Shown here: positions 54,774-63,964 of the stretch, piece by piece
Layout of the letters: each line of letters starts with the position of its first letter
Numbering within the stretch: position 1 is the first letter of the stretch
Assembly: GCA_029721435.1 (NCBI GenBank)
Contig: CM056574.1
Span: forward strand, 7,060,001 to 7,124,000
DNA from: Gymnothorax reevesii
Taxonomy: Eukaryota; Chordata; Actinopteri; Anguilliformes; Muraenidae
Direction of reading: 5' to 3'
DNA length: 64,000 nt
Made by a program: the position numbers and the translations under genes
The notes under the pieces: generated by a model
What the model was told of the DNA's origin: nothing
The model's database searches: none
The model's input: only the letters and a program-made list of their open reading frames with translations

Positions 54774-57700
54774 ATGGAGCAACTAAAAATTAAAATTGAA
54801 ACTAAAAATAAATTTTGTGCCAGTCAGGAGGTAAAACTGGTGCCTCCATTTTCAGAAAAGGATGTTGACAACTATTTCCAGTGTTTTGAAAAGGTAGCAA
54901 AGAGTTGCCAGTGGCCAAAGGAACACTGGCCTCTGATGTTGCAAACTGTCCTCAAGGGTAAAGCTCAACAAGCCTATTCGGCTTTGTCTGCAGATGATTC
55001 CTCTGATTATGAGGTTGTCAAAAAGGTTATTTTGAGAGCTTATGAGTTGGTTCCAGAGGCTTACCAACAGAAATTCAGAGGTCTGAAGAAATCTGAAAAT
55101 CAGACTTATGTTGAATTTGCTAATGAGAAGCAGGTTTGCTTTGAGCGCTGGTGTACTTCTATGGAGGTCAAGGATGATTTCAACTCACTAAAAGAGATGG
55201 TGTTAGTTGAAGAATTCAAGAACTGTGTTAAGGATGATGTTAAGACCTACCTTAATGAGAAGCAAGCACTGAACTTGCAATCAGCTGCCAAATTTGCAGA
55301 TGAATATGTTCTCACTCATAAGTCCAAATTTCAGTCTAGCAGTAACAATAAATGGTCCCAATTTCAGAAAAAGGGTTACGGTGATACCCAAGATTCCTCA
55401 CCCAAAGACAAAGACAAATCTGGTGATGGTGCTCAGAAATCCAGTAACAGGTCTGATCAAAGTGTGAAAGCTGACAGTGACAAAAGTGGTCTAGTTTGCA
55501 GTTATTGCAAGAAATCTGGTCATGTTACAACTAACTGTTGGTTCCTTAAAGCTAAGAAAGAAAAAGAAAAGGATACCAAACCAAATGCCTTTGTGAAAAC
55601 AAGGTTAGAAACCCCTGTAGTAGATAACCAATCTGCTAAATTGCCTGCTTCTTGTGGGGCTAAAAAGCCTGATACAGCTGACTTTGTGAGGGAGGAATTT
55701 CTTCCATTTGTGTCAGAGGGATTTGTGGCTCTGAATGAGCATACTACTCCTGTCCCCATATATATCCTAAGGGATACCGGAGCTTCTCAGTCACTTTTGT
55801 TGATGGACTCCTTGGAGTTACGTGATGAGACCGCTTCAGGGGATTTCATACTTGTACAAGGTATTGAAGGGAGGACTGTATCTGTACCCCTGTGCTCTAT
55901 ATTCTTGAAGTCAGATTTAGTTACAGGACAGGTAAAGGTGGGACTTATGTCAAGTCTACCTATAAAGGGTGTTTCTCTGTTGCTAGGCAATGACCTGGCT
56001 GGGGGCAAAGTAGTTCCCCCTGTACATCTTACTTCACAGCCGAGCACTGAAAATGGGGATGAGGACCCATCTCTGTATCCTTCTTGCGCAGTGACTCGTG
56101 CTATGGCCAAGAAGGCTAAAGAAGATGATGTTGTGGTGCCGTCCAGTACATTGAATAGTCAGGACTCAGGTGGTTCGCCTCATGACTCTGATTGGCCTAC
56201 TATGGTTTCTCCGTTTGAGGACTTATCAGATACTTTTATCAGTTCTCTATTCAGCCAGCCGGATGGGTCTGGTGATTTTGATGTGTCTGGAGACTTGTCT
56301 CTGTCCAGAAAGCGGTTGATTGAGGAGCAAACTAATGATCCTGAAATTGGTGTACTAAAGAGGAGAGCCCTTCCTGAAAAAGAAATAGATGCAGTTCCAG
56401 TTGGGTATTATCTCAAGGATGGTGTGTTGATGCGGAAGTGGCGCCCTCCTGATATCCCTGCCAATGCAGATTGGGCAGTGGTCAGGCAAATTGTTGTTCC
56501 GAAGGTCTATAGGAATGAGATCTTAACAATGGCTCATAGTTTACCTTTAGGAGGTCATCTTGGTGTTAACAAGACTGTTGATAAGATCATGAAACACTTC
56601 TTTTGGCCTGGGCTTCGGAAAGACGTTTCCAACTTTTGCAAAACCTGTCACACTTGTCAGGTAGTTGGAAAACACCAGTTAGACCCACCTGTAGCTCCAT
56701 TGCAGCCTATCCCAGCATTTGGGGAGCCATTCTCTAGGGTCATTGTTGATTGCGTTGGTCCATTACCCAAGACTAGATCTGGAAATCAGTACTTGTTGAC
56801 AATCATGTGTGCATCTACCAGATTCCCCGAAGCCATACCTCTACGTAACATCAAGGCAACTGCAATCTCGAAGGCTTTGATAAAGTTCTTCACGTTGTTT
56901 GGTCTTCCCAGGGAAATTCAGTCAGACCAAGGTAGCAATTTCACTTCAGGATTGTTTCAGCAGGTTGTGTATGAACTAGGTGCAAAACAGATTCTTTCTA
57001 GTGCCTATCATCCAGAAAGTCAGGGTGCCTTAGAGCGGTTTCATTCCACTCTCAAGACAATGATGAGGACTTATTGTTATGACCATGAGAAAGACTGGGA
57101 TGAAGGGGCTCATTTGCTGTTGTTTGCAGCTAGAGAAGCAGTGCAGGAGTCTACTGGATTTTGTCCATTTGAGCTAGTGTTTGGTCATGAAGTGAGAGGA
57201 CCTTTGCTATTATTGAGTGAAAAATGGCAAGAGGAAGAGCCGCAAATCAGTCTGTTAGACTATGTTAGCAAGTTCAAGGAAAGATTGCGTGCAGCTTGTG
57301 ACCTTGCCAAAGAGAACTTGAAATCAAGTCAGGGAAAAATGAAAACGTGGTATGATCATAAGGCTAGAAGCCGTGAGTTTAAACCAGGAGAAAAGGTCCT
57401 TGTGTTGTTTCCCTTGCAGTCCAATCCATTGCAGTCTAGATTTCATGGTCCTTATGAAATTCTGACAAAACTCAATGATCTCAATTACATTGTGAAGACT
57501 CCAGATAGGAGAAAACCAAAACAATTGTGTCATATTAACATGCTAAAGCCTTATCATGACAGAAATGCTAGGGTTGCAGCTGTCACTTCAGATTCTCCAA
57601 TGGTCGCAACGTGTGAAGATCTGGGGGAGTTTCAAGATGATGAACCAAGAATTAAAGCTGAAGTTCTTTCATGTAAATTGTCAAACACTGAAGTGTTGCA

Positions 57701-57911
57701 AAATCTTGATGTAAAACTCCAGCACTTAGAACCCTCACAGAGAGATCAGTTTGAAAGGTTGATCAAGAAATATGAGGATTTGTTTCCTGATGTTCCAAAG
57801 AGAGTTACTATAGCCTCTCATGATGTAGATGTTGGTGATGCCAAACCAATAAAACAGCATCCATACCGGATGAATCCTGAAAAGAGAAAGATTGCTGAGA
57901 AAGAGGTTTAG
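54774..57911 (+). CDS. Gag-protease-integrase polyprotein of copy B
   Basis: 1045 residues. Capsid-like region at about 20-170 (VDNYFQCFEKVAKSCQWPKE, LKGKAQQAYSALSADDSSDY). CCHC zinc knuckle CSYCKKSGHVTTNC at about 242-255. Retropepsin with DTGAS at residue 334 and LLGNDLAGG downstream. Integrase zinc domain at about 587-630 (HSLPLGGHLGVNK, CKTCHTCQ). Catalytic D at about 659, D at 718 (QSDQGSNF) and E at 754 (GALERFH), giving a D-x35-E spacing. GPY/F module at about 895 (FHGPYEIL). RT does not precede integrase. It ends at TAG 57909-57911, immediately before the RT frame, which continues in the same phase. Confidence 0.95.
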   Translation: MEQLKIKIETKNKFCASQEVKLVPPFSEKDVDNYFQCFEKVAKSCQWPKEHWPLMLQTVLKGKAQQAYSALSADDSSDYEVVKKVILRAYELVPEAYQQKFRGLKKSENQTYVEFANEKQVCFERWCTSMEVKDDFNSLKEMVLVEEFKNCVKDDVKTYLNEKQALNLQSAAKFADEYVLTHKSKFQSSSNNKWSQFQKKGYGDTQDSSPKDKDKSGDGAQKSSNRSDQSVKADSDKSGLVCSYCKKSGHVTTNCWFLKAKKEKEKDTKPNAFVKTRLETPVVDNQSAKLPASCGAKKPDTADFVREEFLPFVSEGFVALNEHTTPVPIYILRDTGASQSLLLMDSLELRDETASGDFILVQGIEGRTVSVPLCSIFLKSDLVTGQVKVGLMSSLPIKGVSLLLGNDLAGGKVVPPVHLTSQPSTENGDEDPSLYPSCAVTRAMAKKAKEDDVVVPSSTLNSQDSGGSPHDSDWPTMVSPFEDLSDTFISSLFSQPDGSGDFDVSGDLSLSRKRLIEEQTNDPEIGVLKRRALPEKEIDAVPVGYYLKDGVLMRKWRPPDIPANADWAVVRQIVVPKVYRNEILTMAHSLPLGGHLGVNKTVDKIMKHFFWPGLRKDVSNFCKTCHTCQVVGKHQLDPPVAPLQPIPAFGEPFSRVIVDCVGPLPKTRSGNQYLLTIMCASTRFPEAIPLRNIKATAISKALIKFFTLFGLPREIQSDQGSNFTSGLFQQVVYELGAKQILSSAYHPESQGALERFHSTLKTMMRTYCYDHEKDWDEGAHLLLFAAREAVQESTGFCPFELVFGHEVRGPLLLLSEKWQEEEPQISLLDYVSKFKERLRAACDLAKENLKSSQGKMKTWYDHKARSREFKPGEKVLVLFPLQSNPLQSRFHGPYEILTKLNDLNYIVKTPDRRKPKQLCHINMLKPYHDRNARVAAVTSDSPMVATCEDLGEFQDDEPRIKAEVLSCKLSNTEVLQNLDVKLQHLEPSQRDQFERLIKKYEDLFPDVPKRVTIASHDVDVGDAKPIKQHPYRMNPEKRKIAEKEV

Positions 57912-57914
57912 TAC

Positions 57915-59102
57915 ATGTTAAAACATGATATTATCAGACCCTCCAACTCCGATTGGAGTTCACCCTGTGTGCTAGTTCCAAAACCTGATGGAAGTACTAG
58001 ATTCTGTACAGATTATCGCAAAGTCAATGCTGTAACTAGAACTGATGTGTTTCCAATACCTAGGATTGATGATTGTATTGATAGTGTAGGGCAAGCAAAG
58101 TTTCTGACCAAGATTGATTTATTGAAGGGTTATTGGTGTGTGCCTTTAACTGAGAGGGCCAAGAGCATCTCTGCTTTTGCCACACCATCTGGATTGTACC
58201 AGTATGAAGTCCTACCCTTTGGCATGAAAAATGCCCCAGCCACGTTCCAAAGGATGATACAGTCTACAATCGCCGGATTGCCACACACGGGTGCATACAT
58301 CGATGACCTGATCACATGGAGTGACTCCTGGGAAGAACATCTAAAAGATGTAGAGACGTTGTTCCAGCGCCTGACCCAGGCTAACCTGACTGTTAACCTG
58401 AACAAGAGTGACTTTAGTTGTGCTACTGTCACCTATCTTGGCTACGTCATAGGCCAGGGTAAGGTGGCACCCATAAATGCTAAAGTCCAAGCCATCATGG
58501 ACTTTCCAGTTCCTGACAACAAAAAAGCTTTGCGCCGCTTCCTTGGAATGATCGGGTACTACCGCAAGTTCTGCAAGAACTTTGCTGAGATTGCTCTCAG
58601 TCTAACTAACCAACTGAAGAAAGGCGTAAAGTTCACCTGGGATGATGCATGCCAGAGAGCCTTCGATCACCTGAAGTCTCTGCTGTGTCACTTCCCCGTG
58701 CTCAAATCTCCTGACTTCAACAAACCGTTCTCCATCGCGGTCGATGCTAGCGACCAAGCTTGTGGATCTGTGCTCCTACAGAGAAGTGACTCTGATGACA
58801 TTGAGCATCCCGTGGCATACCTCTCCAGGAAGTTCAATCGCCACCAAAGGAACTATTCCACAATAGAGAAGGAACTGTTGGCTCTGGTCCTTTCCTTACA
58901 ACACTTTGAGGTTTATGTTTGTACAGGACAAAAGCCAATGATTGTGTACACTGACCATAATCCGTTCATGTTTTTGAGTAAGATGAAAAACAAGAATCGG
59001 AGATTGTTGAATTGGAGTTTGATTTTACAGGAGTTTGACTTGGAAATTAAGCATGTGAAGGGTACAGACAATGTAATTGCTGATTGCTTATCCCGTGTTT
59101 GA
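57915..59102 (+). CDS. Reverse transcriptase-RNase H of copy B
   Basis: 395 residues in the same phase as the preceding frame, so it is the rest of the polyprotein after a single stop codon. RT motifs: VLVPKPDGSTRFCTDYRKVN, FLTKIDLLKGYWCVPL, PFGMKNAPATFQRM, AYIDDLITWS (catalytic YIDD, near residue 125), VTYLGYVIGQG and LRRFLGMIGYYRKF. RNase H follows from about residue 275: FSIAVDASDQACGSVLLQ, YSTIEKELLALV, VYTDHNPF and GTDNVIADCLSRV at the end. It turns element RNA into DNA. The ATG is simply the first after the stop and need not be a real start. Confidence 0.93.
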   Translation: MLKHDIIRPSNSDWSSPCVLVPKPDGSTRFCTDYRKVNAVTRTDVFPIPRIDDCIDSVGQAKFLTKIDLLKGYWCVPLTERAKSISAFATPSGLYQYEVLPFGMKNAPATFQRMIQSTIAGLPHTGAYIDDLITWSDSWEEHLKDVETLFQRLTQANLTVNLNKSDFSCATVTYLGYVIGQGKVAPINAKVQAIMDFPVPDNKKALRRFLGMIGYYRKFCKNFAEIALSLTNQLKKGVKFTWDDACQRAFDHLKSLLCHFPVLKSPDFNKPFSIAVDASDQACGSVLLQRSDSDDIEHPVAYLSRKFNRHQRNYSTIEKELLALVLSLQHFEVYVCTGQKPMIVYTDHNPFMFLSKMKNKNRRLLNWSLILQEFDLEIKHVKGTDNVIADCLSRV

Positions 59103-59224
59103 ATGTGTATATATATATCATGTGTTTGAATATTGTATGATATGTATATATAGACAAGTGTCCACTTAACCATTTTGTATTGAAAATAAAAATTTTGCCT
59201 TTATGAGTCAAAATTTTACCCTTT

Positions 59225-59235
59225 TGGAATGGAGG
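59225..59235 (+). other. Polypurine tract of copy B
   Basis: GGAATGGAGG directly before the TG of the 3' LTR at 59236. It would prime plus-strand DNA synthesis. Confidence 0.75.
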
Positions 59236-59731
59236 TGTAATGTGAATATAGGCCACTAGATGGCAGTATTACCCTTTTTTTGTTAAGCTCAGACTGGAGT
59301 CATGTTTAGACATGTCCTGGACATGTCTGGGGCAAGTCTCAGAAAGTTAAAAAAAAGAGGTCTAAATGTGGGTGGGGTCTGCAAAAGAGTATATAAGGAA
59401 AAGAATTGAGACAGTAAAGTAGGAGGAGAAATTGCAAGAAGATGACCAGACCTGCCATTCTGTTCAAGACCTGTGACGTTTCTTTTGTGGATTTCTTTGC
59501 CTGTGTTTGAGCATTTTCATTATCCAGGACATCACCAAGCCACCCCACCAAAAAGGGACTGTAATTATTTCTGTTTTTTTCTTATTTATCAATCTTGGTC
59601 TTTAGTTGTAGGTTGTTATTAGTCTTTGTCTTTGTTAAAAATTAAATGTGTTTTAGTTGTTAAAACTGTGTTTGTCATCCCTTGCTGTTGCTGTTGTGTT
59701 ATAAATGTAATAACAAATTGGGGCCATAACA
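59236..59731 (+). repeat. 3' LTR of Gmr1-like copy B
   Basis: 496 bp, identical in length and almost in sequence to 53707-54202. TATA box at about 59390. Confidence 0.95.
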
Positions 59732-59854
59732 ATACACTGCAAAGACAAGATGTTTAATGTTCAAACTGAGAAACTTTTTTTTTTTTGCAAATAATCATTA
59801 ACTTAGAATTTAAAGGCAGCAGCACATTGCAAAAAAGTTGGCACAAGGGCCTTT

Positions 59855-60929
59855 TTACCACTGTATTACATGGCCTTTCCTTTTAACGACACTCAGTAAA
59901 CGTTTGGGAACTGAGGAGACCAATTTTTGAAGCTTTTCAGGTGGAACTCTTTCCCATTCTCGCTTGATGTACATCTTAAGTTGTTCAACAGTCCGGGGTC
60001 TCCATTGTCGTATTTTACGCTTAATAACGCGCCACACATTTTCAATGGGAGACAGGTCTGGACTACAGGCAGACCAGTCTAGTACCCGCACTCTCTTACT
60101 ACGGAGCCATGCTGTTTTAACACGTGCAGAATGTGGCTTGGCATTGTCTTGCTGAAATAAGCAGGGGCGTCCATGAAAAAGACGTTGCTTGGATGGCAAC
60201 ATATGTTGCTCCAAAAGCTGTATGTACCTTTCAGCATTGATGGTGCTTTCACATATGTGTAAGTTGCCCATGCCTTGGGCACTAATACACCCCCATACCA
60301 TCACAGATGCTGGCTTTTGAACTTTGTGCCTATAACAGTCCGGATGGTTCTTTTCCTCTTTGGTTCGGAGGACACGACGTCCACAGTTTCCAAAAACAAT
60401 TCGAAATGTGGACTCGTCAGACCACAGAACACTTTTCCACTTTGCATCAGTCCATCTCAGATAAGCTTGGGCCCAGCGAAGCCGGCGGCGTTTCTGTATG
60501 CTGTTGATAAATGGCTTTCGCTTTGCATTATTAGAGTTTTAACTTGCACTTGCAGATGTAGCGACGAACTGTAATTACTGACAGTGGTTTTCTGAAGTGT
60601 TCCTGAGCCCATGTGGTGATGTCCTTTACACACTGATGTCGGTTTTTGATGCAGTACCGCCTGAGGGATCGAAGGTCACAGTCATTCAATGTTGGTTTTC
60701 GGCCTTGTCGTTTACGTGCAGTGATTTCTCCAGATTCTCTGAACCTTTTGACGATATTACGGACTGTAGATGATGAAATCCCTAAATTTTTTGCAATAGC
60801 TCGTTGAGGAATGTTGTTTTTAAACTGTTCGACAATCAGCTCACGCATTTGTTCACTAGGTGGTGACCCTCGCCCCATCCTTTGCTTGTGAATGACTGAG
60901 CATTTCAGGGAAGCTGCTTTTACACCCAA
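59855..60929 (-). pseudogene. Tc1-like transposase, one frameshift
   Basis: Minus-strand frame 60929-60531 (132 aa) is the DNA-binding half: paired helix-turn-helix (QRAIAKNLGISSSTVRNIVK), then TARKRQGRKPTL, an AT-hook-like linker, and a second helix set (FRKPLSVITVRRYICK). After a frameshift near 60530 the catalytic half follows, with WSDEST (first D) in another frame, then 60304-59855: MMVWGCISAQGMGNLHICES, QQDNAKPHSA (second D) and SPDLSPIENVW (E), a DDE enzyme of the Tc1/mariner group. It cuts and pastes the element at TA sites. The frameshift makes this copy inactive, though all catalytic residues are still readable. Confidence 0.9.
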
Positions 60930-61244
60930 TCATGGCACCCACCTGTTCCCAATTAGCCCGTTCACCTGTGGGATGTTCCAAATAAGTCTTTGATGAGCAT
61001 TCCTGAACTCTCTCAGTCTTTTTTGCCACTTGTGCCAGCTTTTTTGAAACATGTTGCAGGCATCAAATTCCAAATGAGCTAATATTTGGAAAAAATTACA
61101 AAGTTTACCTGTTCGAACATTAAGTAACTTGTCTTTGCAGTGTATTCAACTGAATATAGGTTGAAAAGGATTTGCAAATCATTGTATTCTGTTTTTATTT
61201 ACGATTTACATAACGTGCCAACTTCACTGGTTTTGGGTTTTGTA

Positions 61245-61900
61245 GTAAATATAATGAGTAATGTTGAAATATAATCTTCAACATGGTCTCTGATGATATG
61301 AAATTTTGAGGTCCTACTGATGGACAGCTGCATGTCATCATCGCAGAACGTAAGGACATGATCCTCCCAGCCAGGGAGGAAATATACGTTAATGAGACAT
61401 TCCAGTTGCTGTTGGCAGGTATCAGATCGTGGTGACACACCTGAACTATGAGCTACACAGGTTAAAGATGAGAATTTTAAGTCCTGGGACACATGCAGGA
61501 AACTGGTTTCAGAATAGAAATGCCAAGCATTCAGTGGAGGATGATACACTACAATAAAAATATGATAAAACTGAGCACTGCCATCAGGAACAGGAATTTA
61601 ACATTCACAGCACTGGATTATGTTTTGCCCAGACGTTAGTGTAATCTGTGATTATCCCTTTAAATCAATCCGATTAAAAACAAAATATTTAGAATTATTA
61701 TTATTATTATTATTGTTACGGTTTATTTTGTTTTATTTTTACATATTCTTTGCCTATGTTCCATTTAATGACAGTTCATGGCTTCACGGAGGAAAGAAAG
61801 ATAAGATTTTCAGCAGGGATGAGCTTTCTTCGCAAGATGCAGGTTACGCCATGATTAATTTAAAGTTGTACAGCAAGAACATTGTTAAATAAATTGCTTT
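61245..61900. other. No gene seen
   Basis: 650 bp of AT-rich DNA with an (ATT)n run near 61696-61715. Open frames on both strands have no family resemblance. Confidence 0.5.
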
Positions 61901-61904
61901 TTAA

Positions 61905-62131
61905 GGGCATCTATAGTCGATTCTCAGACGGGACGTTGAACGTCCAATGTGCACAAAAAAAATCACTTGCTTTTGCTGACATCTTGCATGGCCACATGAC
62001 TAATTTCATCCATATAAACCAATGTTTTGTGTACATGCGTAGATAATCCTTCTATCTCGGTTCATTTGCGCAGCTGGGGCTCGCTGCTTGGCCGATAAAC
62101 AAAAACAATGGGAATCGACTTTAGATGCCCT
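61905..62131. mobile_element. TTAA-flanked MITE, 227 bp
   Basis: Inverted ends GGGCATCTATAGTCGATTC on the left and GAATCGACTTTAGATGCCC on the right, flanked by TTAA (61901-61904 and 62132-62135; the right end has one extra T). This is a piggyBac/Kolobok-style target. It lies about 260 bp upstream of the GST promoter. Confidence 0.8.
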
Positions 62132-62135
62132 TTAA

Positions 62136-62390
62136 CTCAGCGATGCGACAGAAATGTTGTGAAGAAAGGGAATTTAAAAAAGACATTGATCATACAGACT
62201 TCTTTGCCAGCTTTTAACAGTTGCAAATGTTTCTGACAATGAAGAGTGAAATATGTCTCATATGTGAGGTTTACCCACTCCCGCGTACTGTAGTTCTGTA
62301 TGGCGCTGTCTTTTCCGCTCCGCGATGCATCGGGCGGTTGAAGTGGGTTCGGGGGTGTGTAACTACAGACAGGGACGCTGTCTGTCTGTC
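62136..62390. other. Upstream region of the GST gene
   Basis: 255 bp between the TTAA MITE and the antioxidant response element. I recognise no other site with confidence. Confidence 0.5.
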
Positions 62391-62394
62391 ACAA

Positions 62395-62404
62395 TGACTC
62401 AGCA
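62395..62404 (+). promoter_or_regulatory. gstp1: Antioxidant response element (Nrf2-small Maf site)
   Basis: ATGACTCAGCA contains the core TGACTCAGC, matching TGACNNNGC and the AP-1-like form used by Nrf2/Maf dimers. It lies 21 bp upstream of the TATA box. Pi-class GST genes of fish and mammals are known Nrf2 targets with a promoter-proximal element of this kind, so induction by oxidants and electrophiles is expected. Confidence 0.85.
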
Positions 62405-62425
62405 TTTTCGTGGGCAAGAGGCGTG

Positions 62426-62432
62426 TATAAAA
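62426..62432 (+). promoter_or_regulatory. gstp1: TATA box of the GST pi gene
   Basis: TATAAAA in GCGTGTATAAAACCGCGCG. Transcription would start about 25-30 bp downstream, at about 62453-62462. Confidence 0.85.
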
Positions 62433-62456
62433 CCGCGCGACTGCTCGTGTTTGCTT

Positions 62457-62519
62457 GCAGTTGTCCCCGCAACTATCGCTGCAGACCATATCTAGGACCA
62501 TCCCCACAAATCAATAAAA
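62457..62519 (+). other. gstp1: GST pi gene, non-coding exon 1
   Basis: The exon is inferred from the TATA box and the strong donor AAAA|GTAAGTA at 62520. It is about 60 bases long and contains no ATG. It ends ATCAATAAAA, and its last A is the first base of the start codon (see the exon at 63929). The 5' end is an estimate. Confidence 0.8.
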
Positions 62520-63928
62520 GTAAGTAAACCCGATAGTACTACGGTAAACCTGATAATCTATGCAAAATGCACCTCAGCGAAGAATTACAATTTTCGTTCA
62601 GTTCCATTGCTTTTGTAAAGCTCTTCTGAAATCGGAGTGGTGTTTTTATTTGTTAGATTTCAGAAAGTGTGAATTAGTGCTTGCAAAGTTGGCTAATGTG
62701 CTTTCTGAATTCTAGTTTAAGAAGTTTATGTATATAGAGAAAAAAAAACGTTCGATTTTTTTGCCCGTCTATTGTGGCTGTGGAACATAGTCGGTTTATT
62801 TCTTTCTGAAGTTCACTGAATGTTAATCACGCGGTTTAAAAAGTATGAGAAGATTTCGTTTTGGGTCCGCCGAGCGCCTTTGGGAATTGGCCCTCAGCCG
62901 AGTAGGGTAACACGAGCCTTTATATTCACTGCCAGTGGCCCAATGTTTGAAATAGTTGTCAGTAGTTGCATTATGTCTGTCGTCTTTGCGCGCTGTATCA
63001 TTGACCGGAGTCGCGGTTGTACTTCAGGTCTTTTACATGGATGAAGTAATCGGAGCAATTTGACAAAATCCTCTGACTGGCATGTTCGGTTTCGAAAGAC
63101 GGTCGCATTTTACGAATGTGTATAAGGTTAGTTGTCAACAGACAGGGGGCTTCGTGATTTTTAAAGATGTTGATTTGCAGTGATTAACGTTACAGTTGCG
63201 CTGACCATTTAGTGTTGAGAAGCAGCTGACCTGGTTTTATGGGCTGTAACATCAGAAAGCAAGGGATGTCTCCTACAAATCTTATCTGAATGAATAGTTC
63301 AGCTGGATTTGCCCCAGTTTATCATGAGGGGAATACTGCAGGAAGGCGGTTATTTCAGGCTGATATAAAGAGATTTATGTGGTACGAGTGCAGATTAGTG
63401 TGGGGTGTGGCGGCTGCTAAAAGTTCACCTGCTGCATTGAGTTCCGTCGCCAGACTACTTACTCATATTTAGACTATTACAACTACTATTGCTTATACTA
63501 CCATCGCTAGAACTACCACCACCACCACCGCCACTACTTCTACTACTACTCCTACTGCTATTAATTCCAATACTATTACTATTTACTTATACTTCTACCG
63601 CTGGCACTACTAGTATTACTGATACTACTACTGGCAGTGATATGCTTTCTGTCCACCTCTCTTGCACGGGGACACAAGGCTCTTTTTGGTCATTTTTAAT
63701 TCTTCTTGGTCAAATTTTGGAAATCAATGTTTGAAGGATAAAAGTAATAAGAGATTGAAAGTTAAAAAAAGTGTGAAAATAATGTAAAATTCAGTGAAGT
63801 TAAATAGAAAATTTGTTACACTGTGGCGGCAGACATGTTCAAGTGTGTGTAAGATTAAATCTAAATGCGGAGGTTGGGGTTTGGGCTGATATTGGGGATC
63901 TAATACTTTTATTTCTTTATGATTGCAG
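62520..63928 (+). other. gstp1: GST pi intron 1
   Basis: A 1.4-kb intron with donor GTAAGTAA and acceptor TATGATTGCAG. A CTA/CAC-rich simple repeat lies at 63480-63640. Open frames inside (for example 62820-63044 and 63290-63472) show no family resemblance. Confidence 0.75.
63480..63640. repeat. Imperfect trinucleotide repeat (ACT/ACC-rich)
   Basis: Interrupted runs of CTACTACTAC- and ACCACCACC-like triplets in GST intron 1. Confidence 0.8.
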
Positions 63929-63964
63929 TGCCTCCCTACACCATCACTTACTTTGAGGTCCGAG
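63929..63964 (+). CDS. gstp1: Glutathione S-transferase pi, first coding exon (partial gene)
   Basis: After TATGATTGCAG the exon reads TGCCTCCCTACACCATCACT and ends GTCCGAG before GTGGGTGT. Joined to the final A of exon 1 it gives M-PPYTITYFEVRG, the N-terminus of pi-class GST (human MPPYTVVYFPVRG). The tyrosine of YF near position 8 is the catalytic tyrosine that activates glutathione. The enzyme conjugates glutathione to electrophiles in the cytosol as a homodimer. The exon length of 36 nt and the split R/G codon at its end match the human gene as I remember it. The remaining exons lie beyond the window. Confidence 0.93.

Larger units (their letters stand above)
53707..59731 (+). mobile_element. 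Gmr1-like LTR retrotransposon, copy B (young, nearly intact)
   Basis: Two 496-bp LTRs differ at only two positions that I can see. The target duplication ATAC (53703-53706 and 59732-59735), a tRNA-Pro primer binding site, and a purine tract GGAATGGAGG before the 3' LTR are all in place. Gene order is gag, protease, integrase, RT, RNase H. The defects I see are one frameshift in a GA-rich tract of gag (about 54720-54750) and one in-frame TAG at 57909-57911. Confidence 0.96.
53606..61242 (-). mobile_element. Tc1-like transposon with long inverted repeats, split by Gmr1-like copy B
   Basis: The ends are CAAAACCCAAAACCAGTGAA and its complement at 61223-61242, flanked by TA (53604-53605 and 61243-61244). 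The terminal repeats are about 200 bp and contain two AGTTGGCAC words each, an outer and an inner one, like the IR/DR layout of Sleeping Beauty-type elements. The transposase is on the minus strand. The 6-kb LTR element at 53707-59731 lies within the left inverted repeat, so the Tc1-like element alone was about 1.6 kb. Confidence 0.93.

Noticed and set aside
54774..59102. A domesticated host gene derived from a retroelement (gag-integrase)
   Set aside because: It lies between two almost identical LTRs with target duplication, primer site and polypurine tract, so it is simply a young retrotransposon.
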